A DNA stretch of 64,000 bases from Stenopsyche tienmushanensis (Eukaryota > Arthropoda > Insecta > Trichoptera > Stenopsychidae): contig WACJ01000371.1 in NCBI GenBank assembly GCA_008973525.1, forward strand, positions 62,001 to 126,000, written 5' to 3'. This document shows positions 13,101-26,195 of the stretch, in pieces. The notes under the pieces were generated by a model, which was not told the DNA's origin, did not search any database, and saw only the letters and a list, made by a program, of their open reading frames with translations. Positions within the stretch are counted from its first letter, which is position 1. Every line of letters starts with the position of its first letter. Position numbers and translations under genes: made by a program.

Positions 13101-16100
13101 ATATAACAATAAGTAAGATACATTAATTTATTTTTTCTTCTTGGAATCATACCACCTTTAATATATAATAATGATTTGTAACGTTTTAGAATTGTTGCAA
13201 CTCAACTGAATCCAAAATTGACATCTCAACTTACAATGATAGATTCATTCCGCGTCAAGTCTCCTGCGGAAACATTAGAGACTAATTATGATTTACCAGT
13301 TGGTGTGCAACTACTCGTGATCTATGTAAAAAAGAAGTACTATGACACGCTCGAAAAGGACTCCGAAAGAATAAGGACTTGGCATGAAAATGGATTCGAA
13401 AAGATAAAAGCTCAAAAGGTACACTTTGATCTCATTGTAAATATTAAATCATATATCCACGACATACGTGTTTAATTTAAATTTAACATTCCAGAATATT
13501 AGATTTCCGATAAAAGAACCCGTGCTTGGCTCAATGAAACGTGATAAATCACTACTTTTCACGGCTGTACCCGAGGAAGACATCACCACTATTTCTCCAT
13601 CTCCTGTTACATCGCCGCTTGATAGCACTAACCCTATACCAAAAACTACCAAAGAAAATTCTGAACCTAAAATTAACATACCGGATGTTATCCCATTCAG
13701 CAACAAACCGCGCATAAGACCAAATAAACTAGCATTGAGCTTTAAAAACTCAGTATCGAGGGATAGCATAGACGAAGATCCAAAACCCATTATGAAACAC
13801 GAACCAATCTTCACTGGCCAAACGAGTGTATGTTCTACTCCAATGCTCGAATTTAAACGGCTACATGGAAACGTTATGTCCATATGTAAAACTTCAGAAG
13901 ACAAACTCTTAAGTGAAGCTCTCAACGCTCAACCAACCGATATCACCGAAATTTCACAACCAATTATAGAAAAAGTTGAACCTATTTCTTCGGAAGAAAA
14001 TCGCCCACCATCCCCAGAAGCAATAGTCGTTAAAAACACAAAAAAAGACTTCAAATCAACCAATGAGCATTTCATTTCATTCCCCATTGAAAAAATGAGA
14101 CCATTTAGGAGCTTAAGCGATATTAACAGTGGATTTAGAAGAATTTCGCAACTTGCAGCAATGCGTTTTGGAAGAACGGGTCCTAAAGTTGCAAATAAAT
14201 CTCTCAGTCTGAATTCGGACGATTCACCAGTGGAAGACATAGATGATCACAAGACCAGTATTACTATAACGGATCCGCATTATCCCGTATTTAGAAATGA
14301 CGGTGTTCCCATTTCGAAGTCTCTCTTCGATGAATATCTATGTCAACACTATCCCGAGAAAAGAAAGGATATAGAGGACATGTCTAAAAACATTGAATCA
14401 TCAAATACGGACAGATTTTTCAAGGAACATTTGGAGGGATTCGATTCAGACATGATGTCCTCCCCGGTGCGTAGGAAATCCCACGATGTTACATTTTTGA
14501 AGACCAAATCTGAATTTGAAAAATCTCAAATGCAGCACGATCAGTCGAGGAGGAAATCGCTCACCCTGCCGTTGAAATCATTAGGCGGCGATAAAGGCAC
14601 CACGCCCGCCGACGCCGACTCTCAACCGGCATCCGGTTCGCTTTTCGAACAACCGAGAAAAAAGCTAACCGGCGTACAACTTACGCCTTTAATGGAAAAA
14701 TTGAGCCATCTGGCGTTTTCTGAAAAATCCAGCGGTTATAGCAGTAGAGGGATAACGCCTATGGAATTTAAAGATTTCGCACTCAGTACACCGTGTATTG
14801 ACAAGACGGTGACTTTTCCAGACGAAGAAAAAAGGTACGTCATCAAATATTTTCTAAATATTGCATTTATTACGCATTAATATAATAAAAATTTTCTCTG
14901 ACAGGCGAAAATCAATAACCCACACAACATCGGAATCAGACAGCGAAAGTGACGACGATGCCGATGTTTCCAGTTATAGTATCGACTGTATAAAATGCAT
15001 TCTGTATGTGTGCGGTCTTCAAAATATGTCCATGATTCTTATAATGCAGGATAATGCTGCCAGAGATTCGCAAACTATCAATTCTCTCGTATGTTATTCC
15101 TCCGACAAATGCGAATATCTTGGATGTTATTAAAAATTTCACGTTCGATATAATGTATTCATTTTAGTGGGACACTTCTATGAAAAGCTTAGGACCTATT
15201 GAACAGATGTGCATGGAGCCACTGCCATCGGGGAGCGAATCTAGCGAAACTTACAGCTTTCTCTCTTTGGATCCCCAGTGGGGCACTATAAAAAAAGGTG
15301 GTCCTTGGGCATCCAACGATATTGCAACTATGGGCTATATTCATAAAGACTTCAAAGATGATCCGTCGTTAACTGAAATTATAATAAGGTATCGTATTTT
15401 AATTTCTCAAATTTAGTTTGTAAATGTCATCTAAATGTGACGCCGGGATTTTCTTGAGTTGTATGACATGTAGCGCTGCCTTGCTGGAAATACATGGTGC
15501 GTTCAATTTTCTCCAGACGCGATGATATACCGCAGCACATTCTAAGGGAGTATTAGTAAGCAATGTAGCATGACGCATCATTCTATGGATCGCTATCAAA
15601 TTTTGCGTTAAACTTGGGAAATCTGCCACCAAAACGTTTCTATTAATTCAGCAGGACTTTGGAAGTGATTGCTTGTCCATGCCACAAGTTGTTTAAGGAG
15701 GGCTGAGAGAAGATCCCCAATGAATCTTGCAGCGGACATCCATCAACCTCCTGAATAGATGAAAACTTGACGCATGTGGATGATTATTTGGACTCAAGTT
15801 TTAAGAGGTGTTTGACAGGGTTGTGTACTCCAATGTTATTCAATCTATACTCAGAATATATTATTGAGGAAGCCATCGGAGAAGCTGATGCTAGCATAAT
15901 AATAAACGGAAGTACCATCAATAATATAAGATATGCAGACAATACTGTGTTGCTGGCCACAAACCTCGACGATCTGCGAGGATTATTAAATGCAGTCGTC
16001 ACACCCAGTACATCAATGAGGCTGAAATTAAACATTAAGAAAACGAAGTGGCTAGCTTTCAGCAAAACCTCAAACAGCAACAATGGAATGATCTGAATAG

Positions 16101-18165
16101 AAGACGATATTGTGAAGAAAGTGCAGAATGGAGAACGCGAGGGCAGCTTTCATGAAAATAAAAAAAATACTATGCTCGAAGGAACTTTCCAAAGCATTCT
16201 TCTGTGGAATGGAAACCTGAATGCTTACTAATATAATGTTTGGAGTATGTACCTCTGTGTCCACATTGTGATCAGTTTACACCGTTCATTGCAGACACAT
16301 ACAATAAAAACGTATGCACCAGGCGTAGAAGTCAATGAATCAGGGGGTGTTGCTGGGAACGTTATCCTGCTCCACTATGGCTGCTGCAAGTATTTGCAGG
16401 GAATAAGGGGATTCGGACAATTCACTGCCAGTTCTGGAAGGAGCTAGTTTAGTCCGGAAATTAGAAATCCAGACGCCAGATAGTTGTCATTGTCGTTGTT
16501 GACATTTAACAACAATTGAAGAAGTAGACTATGAAATTATTCTCCGCAAATTTAGTGCCAAAACTATCGCAAAAAATGTTTGAATGTGCCGTATGCGCGG
16601 GGATCAGCCATTAGATCCGCGTGTCCAACAGGTCCTGAAGCGGAACCTCTTGACACAACGCAGAAATGTGTATGCGTCTAGAAATCTTTGAGATGTGGAC
16701 CTACGGAATATTGTTGAAAAAATCCTGGATGGAACGGAAAACAAATGTAGAGGTGCGGGCGCAACTAAACCAACAACCTGCTGTGCTTACTATAATCAAA
16801 AAAGGAAAGTTAGAGTACTTTGGGCATGTTATACGCAATAAGAAATATGCACTTTTACAATTAATACTCTAGCGGAAGATCGAGGATCTTCACAGCCGTG
16901 GAGCCAGGAAGACGTTGTGATTGAAAAACTTGCGGCAATAGTACGGAGCCTCTCTCCAGAGCGCTTTCGCACGCAAACAATATAAAGCTTCAGCTGCTGG
17001 TTGCCGACGCACTTGGAGTGCAAGGCACATCAAGAAGATCACATTGTAACTAAAGATTTGAACACAAAAACGTATGGAAACTTCATCACAACAACGCGCC
17101 AAGCCACAGCGTCTTCGCTGTCAACGATTTCCTGGCCAGAACCTGCCCTCTATTGGTTACCCAGCCTTATCATTCTTATAACAATGTTTTTACAGTCCCG
17201 ATCTCTAAAATATTGATGGTCAACGCTCAGCATAACGATATACATATTTGTGTATCTCAAAACATCGTCAATCATACACGTATTGATAATTTGGAAGAAC
17301 ACATTTGGTTCATTTTCAATACCAAGAGCTTTTTGAGTCAAGTCAGTGGGTACTTTGACTATGTTTATCCCCTTGGTTTTTGCAGAAACGCAGTTTGCTG
17401 TCTTTCGTCATTGTGTAGATTTATTTTTTCCAATGAAAAATTCTTCCATTATATCCTCCTCCTCTTTCAGATTCGTCGTAGTACTTTCTTCAACTTGTTG
17501 CTCGATTTCATCTTCCGAAAACTCACTGTCACTCGACGGAAAATAAATATCATCATCTAATACAACAAAAAATACATTTAGCTATAAAAGAAATATAAAT
17601 GAGAAATAAATAGAAATAAATAAATGAAACCATCCAACCTCATATTACATTGGCTTTAAAGGACATCTTAGAGAAGGCCTTCCAGGCCTAGCAACACCGT
17701 GTCCAGAAGTATATCAACGCAGGAGGATGCTATTTCGAGGATTTTTGACTAATTTTACAAATACGTATGTCCAATACATAATTTTTTATAAATTTGGATG
17801 CGTTACTTTTTGAACACTTCTTTTGTTTGTTGCGAACAACATTATTAACGCATTGTTGCAATGTATACCTGTCCATGGTTGTAATTGTACTACTTTGTCA
17901 TTTGAAGACATCACGTGTAAACATTATACAATGCTGACATCCAGACACTTGGATGACCGTTTATAATCATACTTATTAAATGTATTAAATTTGCAGAAGC
18001 GAAGATAGTCTCGTGTTTGGCACAACGTGTGGGGGATCTGAAGTATATTATCAGGAAAGCGGAAGCAAGCAACCTGGGCTTCCGACGCCCGCCGATCTCA
18101 TGGGAACCGCCCCACTCAAGAGCAAACGAAGGCTTCAACGAGATCATTCCATAACAATATTTTAA
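10102..18165 (+). CDS. HPS4: HPS4 homologue, BLOC-3 subunit (9 exons, 904 aa)
   Basis: Exons read from GT-AG sites: 10102-10109, 10781-11015, 11102-11335, 13018-13112, 13190-13418, 13495-14834, 14905-15088, 15168-15388, 17997-18165. All phases fit, total 2,715 nt with a TAA stop. The N-terminal longin-like part (exons 1-5, about residues 1-267) carries the family signature of a Y/F-hP start followed by LALCGQLMGV (near residue 45) and an IPDWM segment. Exon 6 (about 268-714) is a serine-rich, low-complexity linker. Exons 7-9 hold a second folded region (CILYVCGL; then DSLVFGTTCGG) that resembles the C-terminal longin region of CCZ1/HPS4 proteins. Known role: with HPS1 it forms BLOC-3, the exchange factor for Rab32/38 in lysosome-related organelle and pigment-granule biogenesis. 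The start is ATGGCGAA joined to GGAAATG. Introns 3 and 8 are swollen by transposons. Family call is firm; the tiny first exon is the least certain part. Confidence 0.9.
11425..12930 (-). pseudogene. Mariner transposase pseudogene in HPS4 intron 3, split by LINE sequence
   Basis: The N-terminal HTH part lies at about 12930-12650 (AEAHRILVDAYVTLAGDYAL, then TYRDWFNRFKNNYF) and the C-terminal part at 11748-11430 (NNARPHVTSAVK; LYSPDIASSDYHLFRSM; then, after a shift, IDSRIAAKDVSFFRRGIQT). Between them sits unrelated sequence (about 11760-12570). Order and orientation fit one mariner copy opened by an insertion. Confidence 0.75.
11850..12130 (-). pseudogene. R1-type LINE 3' coding fragment
   Basis: A minus-strand frame with stops reads DDAKHTIDDCEAWTP then ARRTGTFCEITLNKSSEIN, resembling the C-terminal zinc-knuckle region of R1-clade retrotransposons (HT...C..W...; FCE..M..KE). 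It is inserted inside the mariner pseudogene. The remainder up to about 12570 may belong to the same element. Confidence 0.4.
15640..16960 (+). pseudogene. RTE-like non-LTR retrotransposon, degenerate reverse transcriptase, in HPS4 intron 8
   Basis: 15770-16090 encodes a GLCTPMLFNLYSEYI motif and INNIRYADNTVLLATNLDDL, the reverse-transcriptase palm in which YADD has become YADN. About 16120-16200 continues ARAAFMKIKKILCSKELS, and 16690-16870 reads SWMERKTNVEVRAQL and LEYFGHVIRNKKYALLQLI, the usual C-terminal region of these elements. Frameshifts separate the parts. Inactive. Confidence 0.8.
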
Positions 18166-19585
18166 ATGTGTCGTTCTCTAATAGAACATAGGATGGACAA
18201 AAATTGATATTTATGTTGATCTAATTACAGCTTTAATCAGTCAAAAATATTGCTCACAACAATTTAAATTCGTAGAATGTCTAACAATAGAAGTAATGTA
18301 ACTTCAATAATCTTAGTTCTGAAAAAATAATTAGATCGCTTAGTTTATTACGATTTTATTTCACAAACAGAATTGTTGATTAGAAACAAGTGTATTTAGG
18401 CATCTCAATATAATCTTACTATAGAGATAACGTTTTTGTAATGAAAGTAAGATTTGGATACCCTTAGAGGGATATGCATAAGTGCATATGCTTAAATTAT
18501 ACGTGCACATATGATTTTTTTTTTTAATATAAAATGGTAGAAATTCCAAAATCACTTTTAATTTTGTGCACCGAAAAGAAAATCTATTTATAGAAGATTA
18601 GTGTATTGGAAATTTTAAAATGTACTTAGTGTAGTTTATCCCGATTTATCTTTCCTTTTATAATTTGAAGGCACTCGATATACATTTACGATGAAGACTG
18701 TTTAAAAAATGCCAATTCGGAATGGCGTTTATTACTTATTGCGTAATATTGAGAGATTATAATTTAACGCAACTATATTTTAATTTATAAAATGATCAAT
18801 ATTATACTTATTTCGTATAAATATAATATTTGTTCTCGTGCCAAAATTCCGAAATGAATTATTAAAACTGGTATGGAATATCTATTGTGTAAATTTTAAC
18901 GGGGCTAGTGGCATTATGTGAATGTTGAATTTAAAACCGAGGAGTTGATTTAAGAATAATAACAAATGTGCCATATAATAAAAATATATATTACTTATCG
19001 TGCATTCCGTTTAATTTTTAGTCGTAAAATTAGACGATTTAAATATAGTGGAAAAACTGATATCGTATCCGTATTTTAAATTGGCTTTCCATATGAACAT
19101 AAAATGTTGATAAAACAATGACTATTCGTACGTAATACGCAGATTCTTTTGCTATCTTATGAAAATGCCAAATTTTTCACTTGTGTTGTGTATCTTTCGC
19201 GCTTTAAATGTTAGTTAAAACGTTATAAGACTAATGAAATTTAGCAAGATAAATTAATATGTAACTTGAAAATATTCTACTTGATCTTTTAGACAATAAT
19301 CATTCCACTTAAGTTTGTAATTATTTTCCGTCCAAAATTTTCAAATCAATTTTAGAATATATATTTTTCTTATTTATTATAAAATATTATTTAAATATAA
19401 AAGCTACTATACGCTCTATGTAATTAATTTCGGCTTTGTTTTAATAAATGTCAAAAGATATTAATTTTACAGCCCTTTTCTCTGTATGTAATATTTCACA
19501 TTTTCATTTCTAACAAACAATTAAAAATTAGGCCAAGACCTTTATATAAAAATGTCGGCACGTAGTTACAAAACATTATAAATGT
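18166..19585. other. AT-rich 3' flank of HPS4
   Basis: Begins with the presumed HPS4 3' UTR. An AATAAA lies at about 19443, but the true poly(A) site cannot be placed. No gene is visible. Confidence 0.35.
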
Positions 19586-20214
19586 AAATCCCAGCGATTA
19601 TGAGATACATTCGACTTTGGATAGTTGTTGCACTCTGTAACCTAATGCACCTAATACATAAACATATTTTGACTATTAAAATAAATATGATTCTTATACA
19701 GGATGCAGCATTATCTTATAGGAGATATCAATTTAATTATTTATTCCATGTTACAAAGTGGCATTTAAAGATTCTATTTATGCTTTAAAAATGATATCAT
19801 TAAAGTGGCCTCCGTTCTGGTTAATACACTGAAATAGTCGAGGTTTAAAGCTTTTATTCATTCTTTCCAGCATATCGACGGGTATATTGTCGATAACAGC
19901 TTGAATATTGTTCTTCAGTTGAGTCAGGGCCTTTGGATAGAGCACACGTTTATGCATACTTCAAAACTTGACTATCTCAATGCATCGACCAGTACGAAGG
20001 CCATCATTTTGTTCATCTTTTAAATCCAATTTTACGACGTATTCATCGAATTACTGTTGCTCTTTTTTCATTCCTTTTTCCTACTGTTGCTTCTGCTATC
20101 TGCTACGATAACATAATATTTGTATATTTAGAAGTGTCATAAGTAAATAAAAACCGCATAAAAAATAAAATCTACGCTTTGATATGCCACTTTCATAATC
20201 GCTGGGATTTGCCA
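19586..20214 (-). mobile_element. Internally deleted Tc1/mariner-like element
   Basis: Ends are inverted repeats: AAATCCCAGCGATTATGA at 19586 and TCATAATCGCTGGGATTT at about 20197. Inside, the minus strand at about 19950-19795 encodes a transposase C-terminus: PKALTQLKNNIQAVIDNIPV, then DMLERMNKSFKPRLFQCINQ and NGGHFNDIIFKA before a stop. The catalytic part is missing. Confidence 0.7.
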
Positions 20215-23200
20215 AATGAAATGATTACGCGGAAATATGGTATTTTTATCGATATTCAAATGTTTCATTTTAAAATTGAATGAATTGGAAATGTGTGCCA
20301 AAAAAATATAAATGTAAAATATCTGTGATTTCTTTTTTCTAAAAATTTTTATATTTCACTAAATCTGTGACGTCAATTAAGCTAAATGTTATCCCCGCTG
20401 AATGTACCGACAGTAGTGAAATAAAATTCTTGAAACCGCTTTTAGTGCTTTTATTTCATCAAAAAAATAAAGTGTCGAAGTCCCCTAACGAATTAGCCTT
20501 GCCTGACGCTGGAGTAAGCAAAAAAAATGTTGTTCAAGACAGGATCCTCAGATTACATGAGTCGAAAAGCCCCTGCCCTAAGAAATTAACCTTTTACACT
20601 CGAGAGGTGACTCTCACTCACCATATGATTTGATGCCGCAACTCGAAAGGGTTTGATGCAGAAACTCGATACAATAACTATTTACGTTTAGTTCCTTTGA
20701 AGTGGCTCCCACTACTGTTCTGTATCTTATGAAGTGTAACATGACACTCCTTCAAATAGATTTTCTTTTTTGAAATTAGTCCACAACCACGAACTGGACT
20801 GCATGTTCGGCACTAGTTCTAACTTGATAGTCGTGGCAGAAAGACTACTAAGTTTTTGATCCCTATAAGCATCGAGTGCAAAGGATTAATATCAATCCCA
20901 ATTCAACCTAATGTGACCCGCGGTAATCCAGCATTTCAATATAAATACAGTACATATGTACGGCTAAGCTTTTGAAATGCGCTCCTGATAGGTTCATAGA
21001 ACGAATGATCCTTAGATCCTACTCCATCTTTCAAAACTGTTCAAAGTATTATTTGATTAATAACTGATTATTTTAATTAATCGCCAAACTGGGGAGGGTT
21101 AGCCTGAAATAGGAAACCACCTAGTCTTGAATTCGCATGCATTATATATGGATGAAGAGACACCCTCAGTTGGTGAAGGATGCAATGCAAGACGCACTTA
21201 GGCGTCACATAGCATTTCACCCTGGCCCGGTGAAATAAAAGGGGACCTAGACTCTGTCTTCCAGTAAAATCAACATTAGTCTTTCGCTGTCACCCACACA
21301 TCATGAAAATGTCCTTCAAAACCTTCATCCAGGTGGCTCATTGAGCAAATGCTCTAAATGAAATTCGAAGATCATATTACCTTTAATAATGAACAAACGA
21401 GTTGAATGTATAATACAGACGGGATGAATGTAACCCCTTCCTTTGAATGGATATTGAAGACGTCCTAGTTCTGCAGTGGACTTGTTGTGGCTGCACTACG
21501 ATGATGATGATTTAATAGATGACTGACACGAAGCAAGCGTGATCTGCTTTTATTTTTGTAAAATGTTTCGCACACCCATAAGTGCAATGATGAATTATAT
21601 TGTCAGTGATTTTTACATATTTTTTTTGGGAAAAGGATGCACATGGGCATAAATAAATTACAATAAATTATGCTTTTGATAAAAAATCATTACATGTACA
21701 TTTACAATCAGGACAGTGAATTAAGAATTTAATTTAATTGAAAGTCAAACTTGATCATACTGAATATAACCAAGCAAAAAATTATGCAAGATATAAATAA
21801 AATGATGCAATAAGACTTTAAATATTACCCTGATTATTTATTACTCGATCCATTTAAATGCTGATGATCAACAAACCCAAAGACCCAAAATTTATTTCTC
21901 ATGCATCAGCGGCACCTACAAGCATCTTCGCATATGGATATATTGAAGGATAAAATGATTCGGGATATTCAGAAAGGAATGTATCTGAGATCTTAATCAG
22001 GAGGATATATTCAAGGTCAGACAAACAATAATAAAACCAATTATTGCTATACGTAATAACAGCAAAAGAGCTTTATTATGACCTCAAAAGAACATTATAA
22101 ACTACTTCCTCCTATACTTTAAAATCGTCATACCTAGGCATGTTCTCGCACATAAACGCTAGAAAAGAAAAGAATTTAATTGAATTGAACACACCACATC
22201 TTCAAATTTGAACCAAAAAGAATATGATCCCAGCCAATAAATCAACTTCTTTCTTGATAATTTTCTGTCTTGTGTTGCGACGACACATTGGCGAACATGA
22301 TCAATCTACGGCAACCCTCTTGCGACAGCTTGCCTAATCATATTCTTTGCGCTTCGAGATGCTTCAATTTAAGTTAAAGTTCTCATACCGCATTTTCAAA
22401 CTTGCAATACGTTTTTTCAAATAATCAAACTTGATAAACTTCATCCATATTTTCTTGTTTCAATACCTTTCCAAACAAAGAAAATCAATATTAGACTAAT
22501 AGTAATAGTAATTCTTCTTTATTATCCAACATACTGAAACTTACATTTAAGGTACAAGGGTAACAATTTTAATCAATTTATTGAACGTCACAAGCCCAAA
22601 TTAAAGTATAAAAAAGAATCTTAAGAATTACTTAAAAATATTTTTGATCGTAGGATCAAAGTCTTTATTTAAAACGTGTAAAGGAAAAACTGTAGGTGCA
22701 TACAATTCAAAAAAATATACAGATATTTTGAAAAATACGGAATGATATCTAACTATGCCTTAGTGACAATTTTCATTTCAAATCATATCTATAACAAATT
22801 CATTAAAACACAGCTATCTTAAAAATAACTCCAGATATAGGAAAAACTCATTGACGTCCAATAAGTATTGCATGATTGTGCCTAAAAACATCTTGAAGAA
22901 GGCACGACATTCCTCCATCATTAATAACGACCTGTAAACCAAATATGAAAATTGCGACCATGTTTCACAAAACAAAATAACTTGTTCATACTTTATTCAC
23001 TTGCAAAACATCATCGAATGATTAAACGGAGTTAGGGTTTTAGTAGACGATCATTTTGCACGTTGAACAAAATATAAATATGCGAGAAGAACAAACATTT
23101 TGCTCAATATTCAAAAAAGATAAACACATTAGGTAATCTTGGCAAACCGAAAATTCCACCAATTACTCACATGAAAAATTAAATAATCTACAAGGAACCG

Positions 23201-23630
23201 TCAGTTATAAACAATTTTCTAAACGAGTTACCTGAAAAACTGTCTCACACTCACTATTCATTCTCTCTATTCCCTGAACTATAAGAGCTAATATCCTTAC
23301 ACGTCGAATTGATAATATTTAACAATATTCAACAATTACATAATATTTATAAGCTGATCTAATTCTAATTACTGATTGAAAATAAAAAATATGTTTATTT
23401 ATTAGGGGTATCGATAAGTCCTTGCCGATTTTGATAAACGTCTGTTTGAACTCAGCTTGTATCCAGATATAGTAAAGACAGCATCTCCATAAGTTTTTTT
23501 AAGAACTATTGTCAAGGCTGTGACAAGGGCATGGCAAAGCAGGCGCTCGCCATGGGTGCAACTGGGCTTGGGGAGTAAAACGCAGAATACCAACCCGGTC
23601 GAGAATTGTACAGGGTTTTTATCAGACAAC
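20215..23630. other. Gene-free stretch with LINE remnants
   Basis: 20912-21000 has a scrap of the pogo-like family (ACCCGCGGTAATCC). 21090-21210 recurs inverted at 36080-36195. 21450-21515 ends GCAGTGGACTTGTTGTGGCT and then GATGATGATGA, a typical RTE-type LINE 3' end with a short microsatellite tail. The rest is AT-rich and empty. Confidence 0.45.
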
Positions 23631-23634
23631 TTCA

Positions 23635-23800
23635 TTTTATAATAAGAGTTCGTAATGCATCCAATTGCAAGGCACTTATTCGTCACATCAGCAGTCTGAA
23701 AAGCGGACCGATTGGACATACGAATCTTGTGGCCACTCCTTCCTATTTTAGAGCTATTGCGGCTTTTTCTAAGATCTGTACATTCAAGGAGGTAACAATA
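23635..23800 (-). repeat. Unknown dispersed repeat ('NRSAF' family), copy 3
   Basis: The minus strand reads MSNRSAFQTADVTNKCLAIG before the frame decays; the nucleotide words CAGTCTGAAAAGCGGACC and GTGGCCACTCC are shared with the copies at 8915 and 39285. Confidence 0.6.
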
Positions 23801-26195
23801 AATTGGGGACAGAAGTTAGATACTTGCCGCAGGCACTTCATACCCTTGTTACGGCTCTGTATGTTTTTCGATCAGGGTTTGAACACCACTTAGGCTACAA
23901 AAGCCATAAATGAAATTTACCGCATTGTCGTAAATCGGGTAACCGATGTTTGAGAGACGCTCATAGAACTTGAACACCCCTAAAATTTTGATGACAAAAT
24001 ATTTGAGAACCATAATGGAAACAGATCGTCGATTAAGGATTGAAAAATAAAGACGAATCGAATGGGAATGCCGCACAAACCGTCTGAAGATAACAAAGCA
24101 ACGAAACACGTGCAAAGTTTTGTTTGCAAAAAAACAAATTAATTCCTTCATTATTAAACAATCTGCCAAGACTTTTCAATACACCTAATAAACAGATAAA
24201 ATGTATATTGAGCTACAATCTTCATTCAAAATTTCAGAAATGTAGTCTGTTAACAAAGTTCCACTGCATAATAACCCAATACTATTGAATACTTTTATTT
24301 TTAAATAATTCAATGTGAGTAGATAGAGGAGAACTGAATTATTTTTTAACAAAATGGATACAAACTTGAGCATGCACATGTCGAATCGACGCTTCTATAC
24401 GCTCGGAACTCTATTCCAGTGATTATTTTAATACGAAAAATTATTAAAAATATATATATCTAACCATTCCCGATTACGAGAACAGACATTAACATGTGCT
24501 CACATTTTATACCCACATTCACAGAATATCCATATTTAAATCGATTTCCCATAACTTTTTTTTATATTGAGATAAACGTAAATCAACCTTTGAGAATATT
24601 TTTGTAATCAATCTTTATAATACAATTTACCTATGCGTCCACTGAGCAAAATAAACAAAAATAAAAATAGCCATATACTAGCATTAACATTTGAACTGTC
24701 GTTACGTTTGCAGGTTTAGTTGTTCAGTCAGCAAGAGAATATAAGACTGCTTATTTATCAAGAATATTGTTTAAAAATCAATCCAAAGTCACGACTTAAA
24801 AATATCAAACATCAATAACAATTACTATTTAAATATGTAATACATAAGCCCGTTTGATCTTCGTCTGAACCGAACAGCACTCCTACAATCGCTTACTGAC
24901 TTGATGGACTAATACAGCAACAGTTTCGTTTGTTAAATTTATTGTAAATGGTCATGTTAAGAAAACTGTTACACATTTGAAAAATAACAATATTTACCAA
25001 GCACATCAATCACAGAGTGGTCTAAATTTGATATGGAACGTAATAGCAAAATAAATGCATAATGAAATTATGTACACGTATTTTAATCAAAACAATTTAA
25101 CCGGACGATAAAATTATATAGGACCTAACATTATCTTAACTTTAGATAGAAAAAGATAACTGAAACAAAACCAAAGGAACCAAAAATAGCAACAAAAAAC
25201 AAGCTGTTTATAAAAGCAATAAAATCTTGCTTAGGGCTTCCGTGAATACAAATACAGGATAGGGAATGTAGGTAAATAACAAAAAAAATCAAGAAAGAGT
25301 GAAATTTATATTCAAAAACTTAACATGAAGTTTAAATGTACATAATATTTTCAAACTGCCTTATGTATCGAATGATAATTTCAATTTTCATTGCTATGTA
25401 AAAAATAAAACAAATTTCCCTAGGATCGAATTTGTCTTTATTTTTGTTTGAAATTTAAAAAAATAAAACTATAAAAGAATTTAATACCCTATCAATATAA
25501 AAATCCATCGATTGCATGTCAAAACTATGGTAATTCCGTTAGCCAGACTATATTTTCATCAACGCTTCCCCAATCTCACATTTAATATAATCACAAGAGG
25601 GGATGTAAAAAAAATCCGAATCAAACGAAAAAGTATTATACTTAAATTGGATTAAAGTTTGACGATTTGCTTTCGTCTTTCCGTGTCAAAATAAATTCAA
25701 ATCCGAAAAAAGAAATCGTCAACCTTAATCTAATCGAAATTATTTCTAAAAATTATTGGCGTCAGAAAATATAGCGTTAAATAATAAAAAGAGAAATTAT
25801 TTCTTAACATAATAGCATTTAATGAATGCCAAGTTAACTATATTTTCAGCCCCATATCAAATTTGTTAACACACACACACATACACTTATTATGTAGAGC
25901 AAATAAGAGAAGTGGAAACTTTTTGTGAATTATTTTTGTAAGAAGAAGAGGAAACACAACTGAATACATTGTTTAATCTTATTTTTCAAGTATCGACTAA
26001 TAAATACCTTTACTTTGAAATCTTTCGAGTACTTCAATTTATTTACAATCCTCAAATCTTGAACCTTATTCAAATTTAAAAACAGCCTTTTAAATAATAT
26101 TTGTCTACACAAATCAAGAAGCCAAAAATATGTTAAATAATTTACTTTGAATTCCAGTTAATGACCTTAAATTGATGACCACATTGAATAGCAGA
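23801..26195. other. AT-rich stretch, includes presumed tra2 3' UTR
   Basis: No convincing gene. The part nearest 26195 should be tra2 3' untranslated sequence; its end cannot be placed. A (CA)n run lies at about 25868-25885. Confidence 0.35.

Noticed and set aside
13449..13925. 158-codon minus-strand frame
   Set aside because: Shadow of HPS4 exon 6, which is open for 446 codons on the plus strand and phases with both neighbours.
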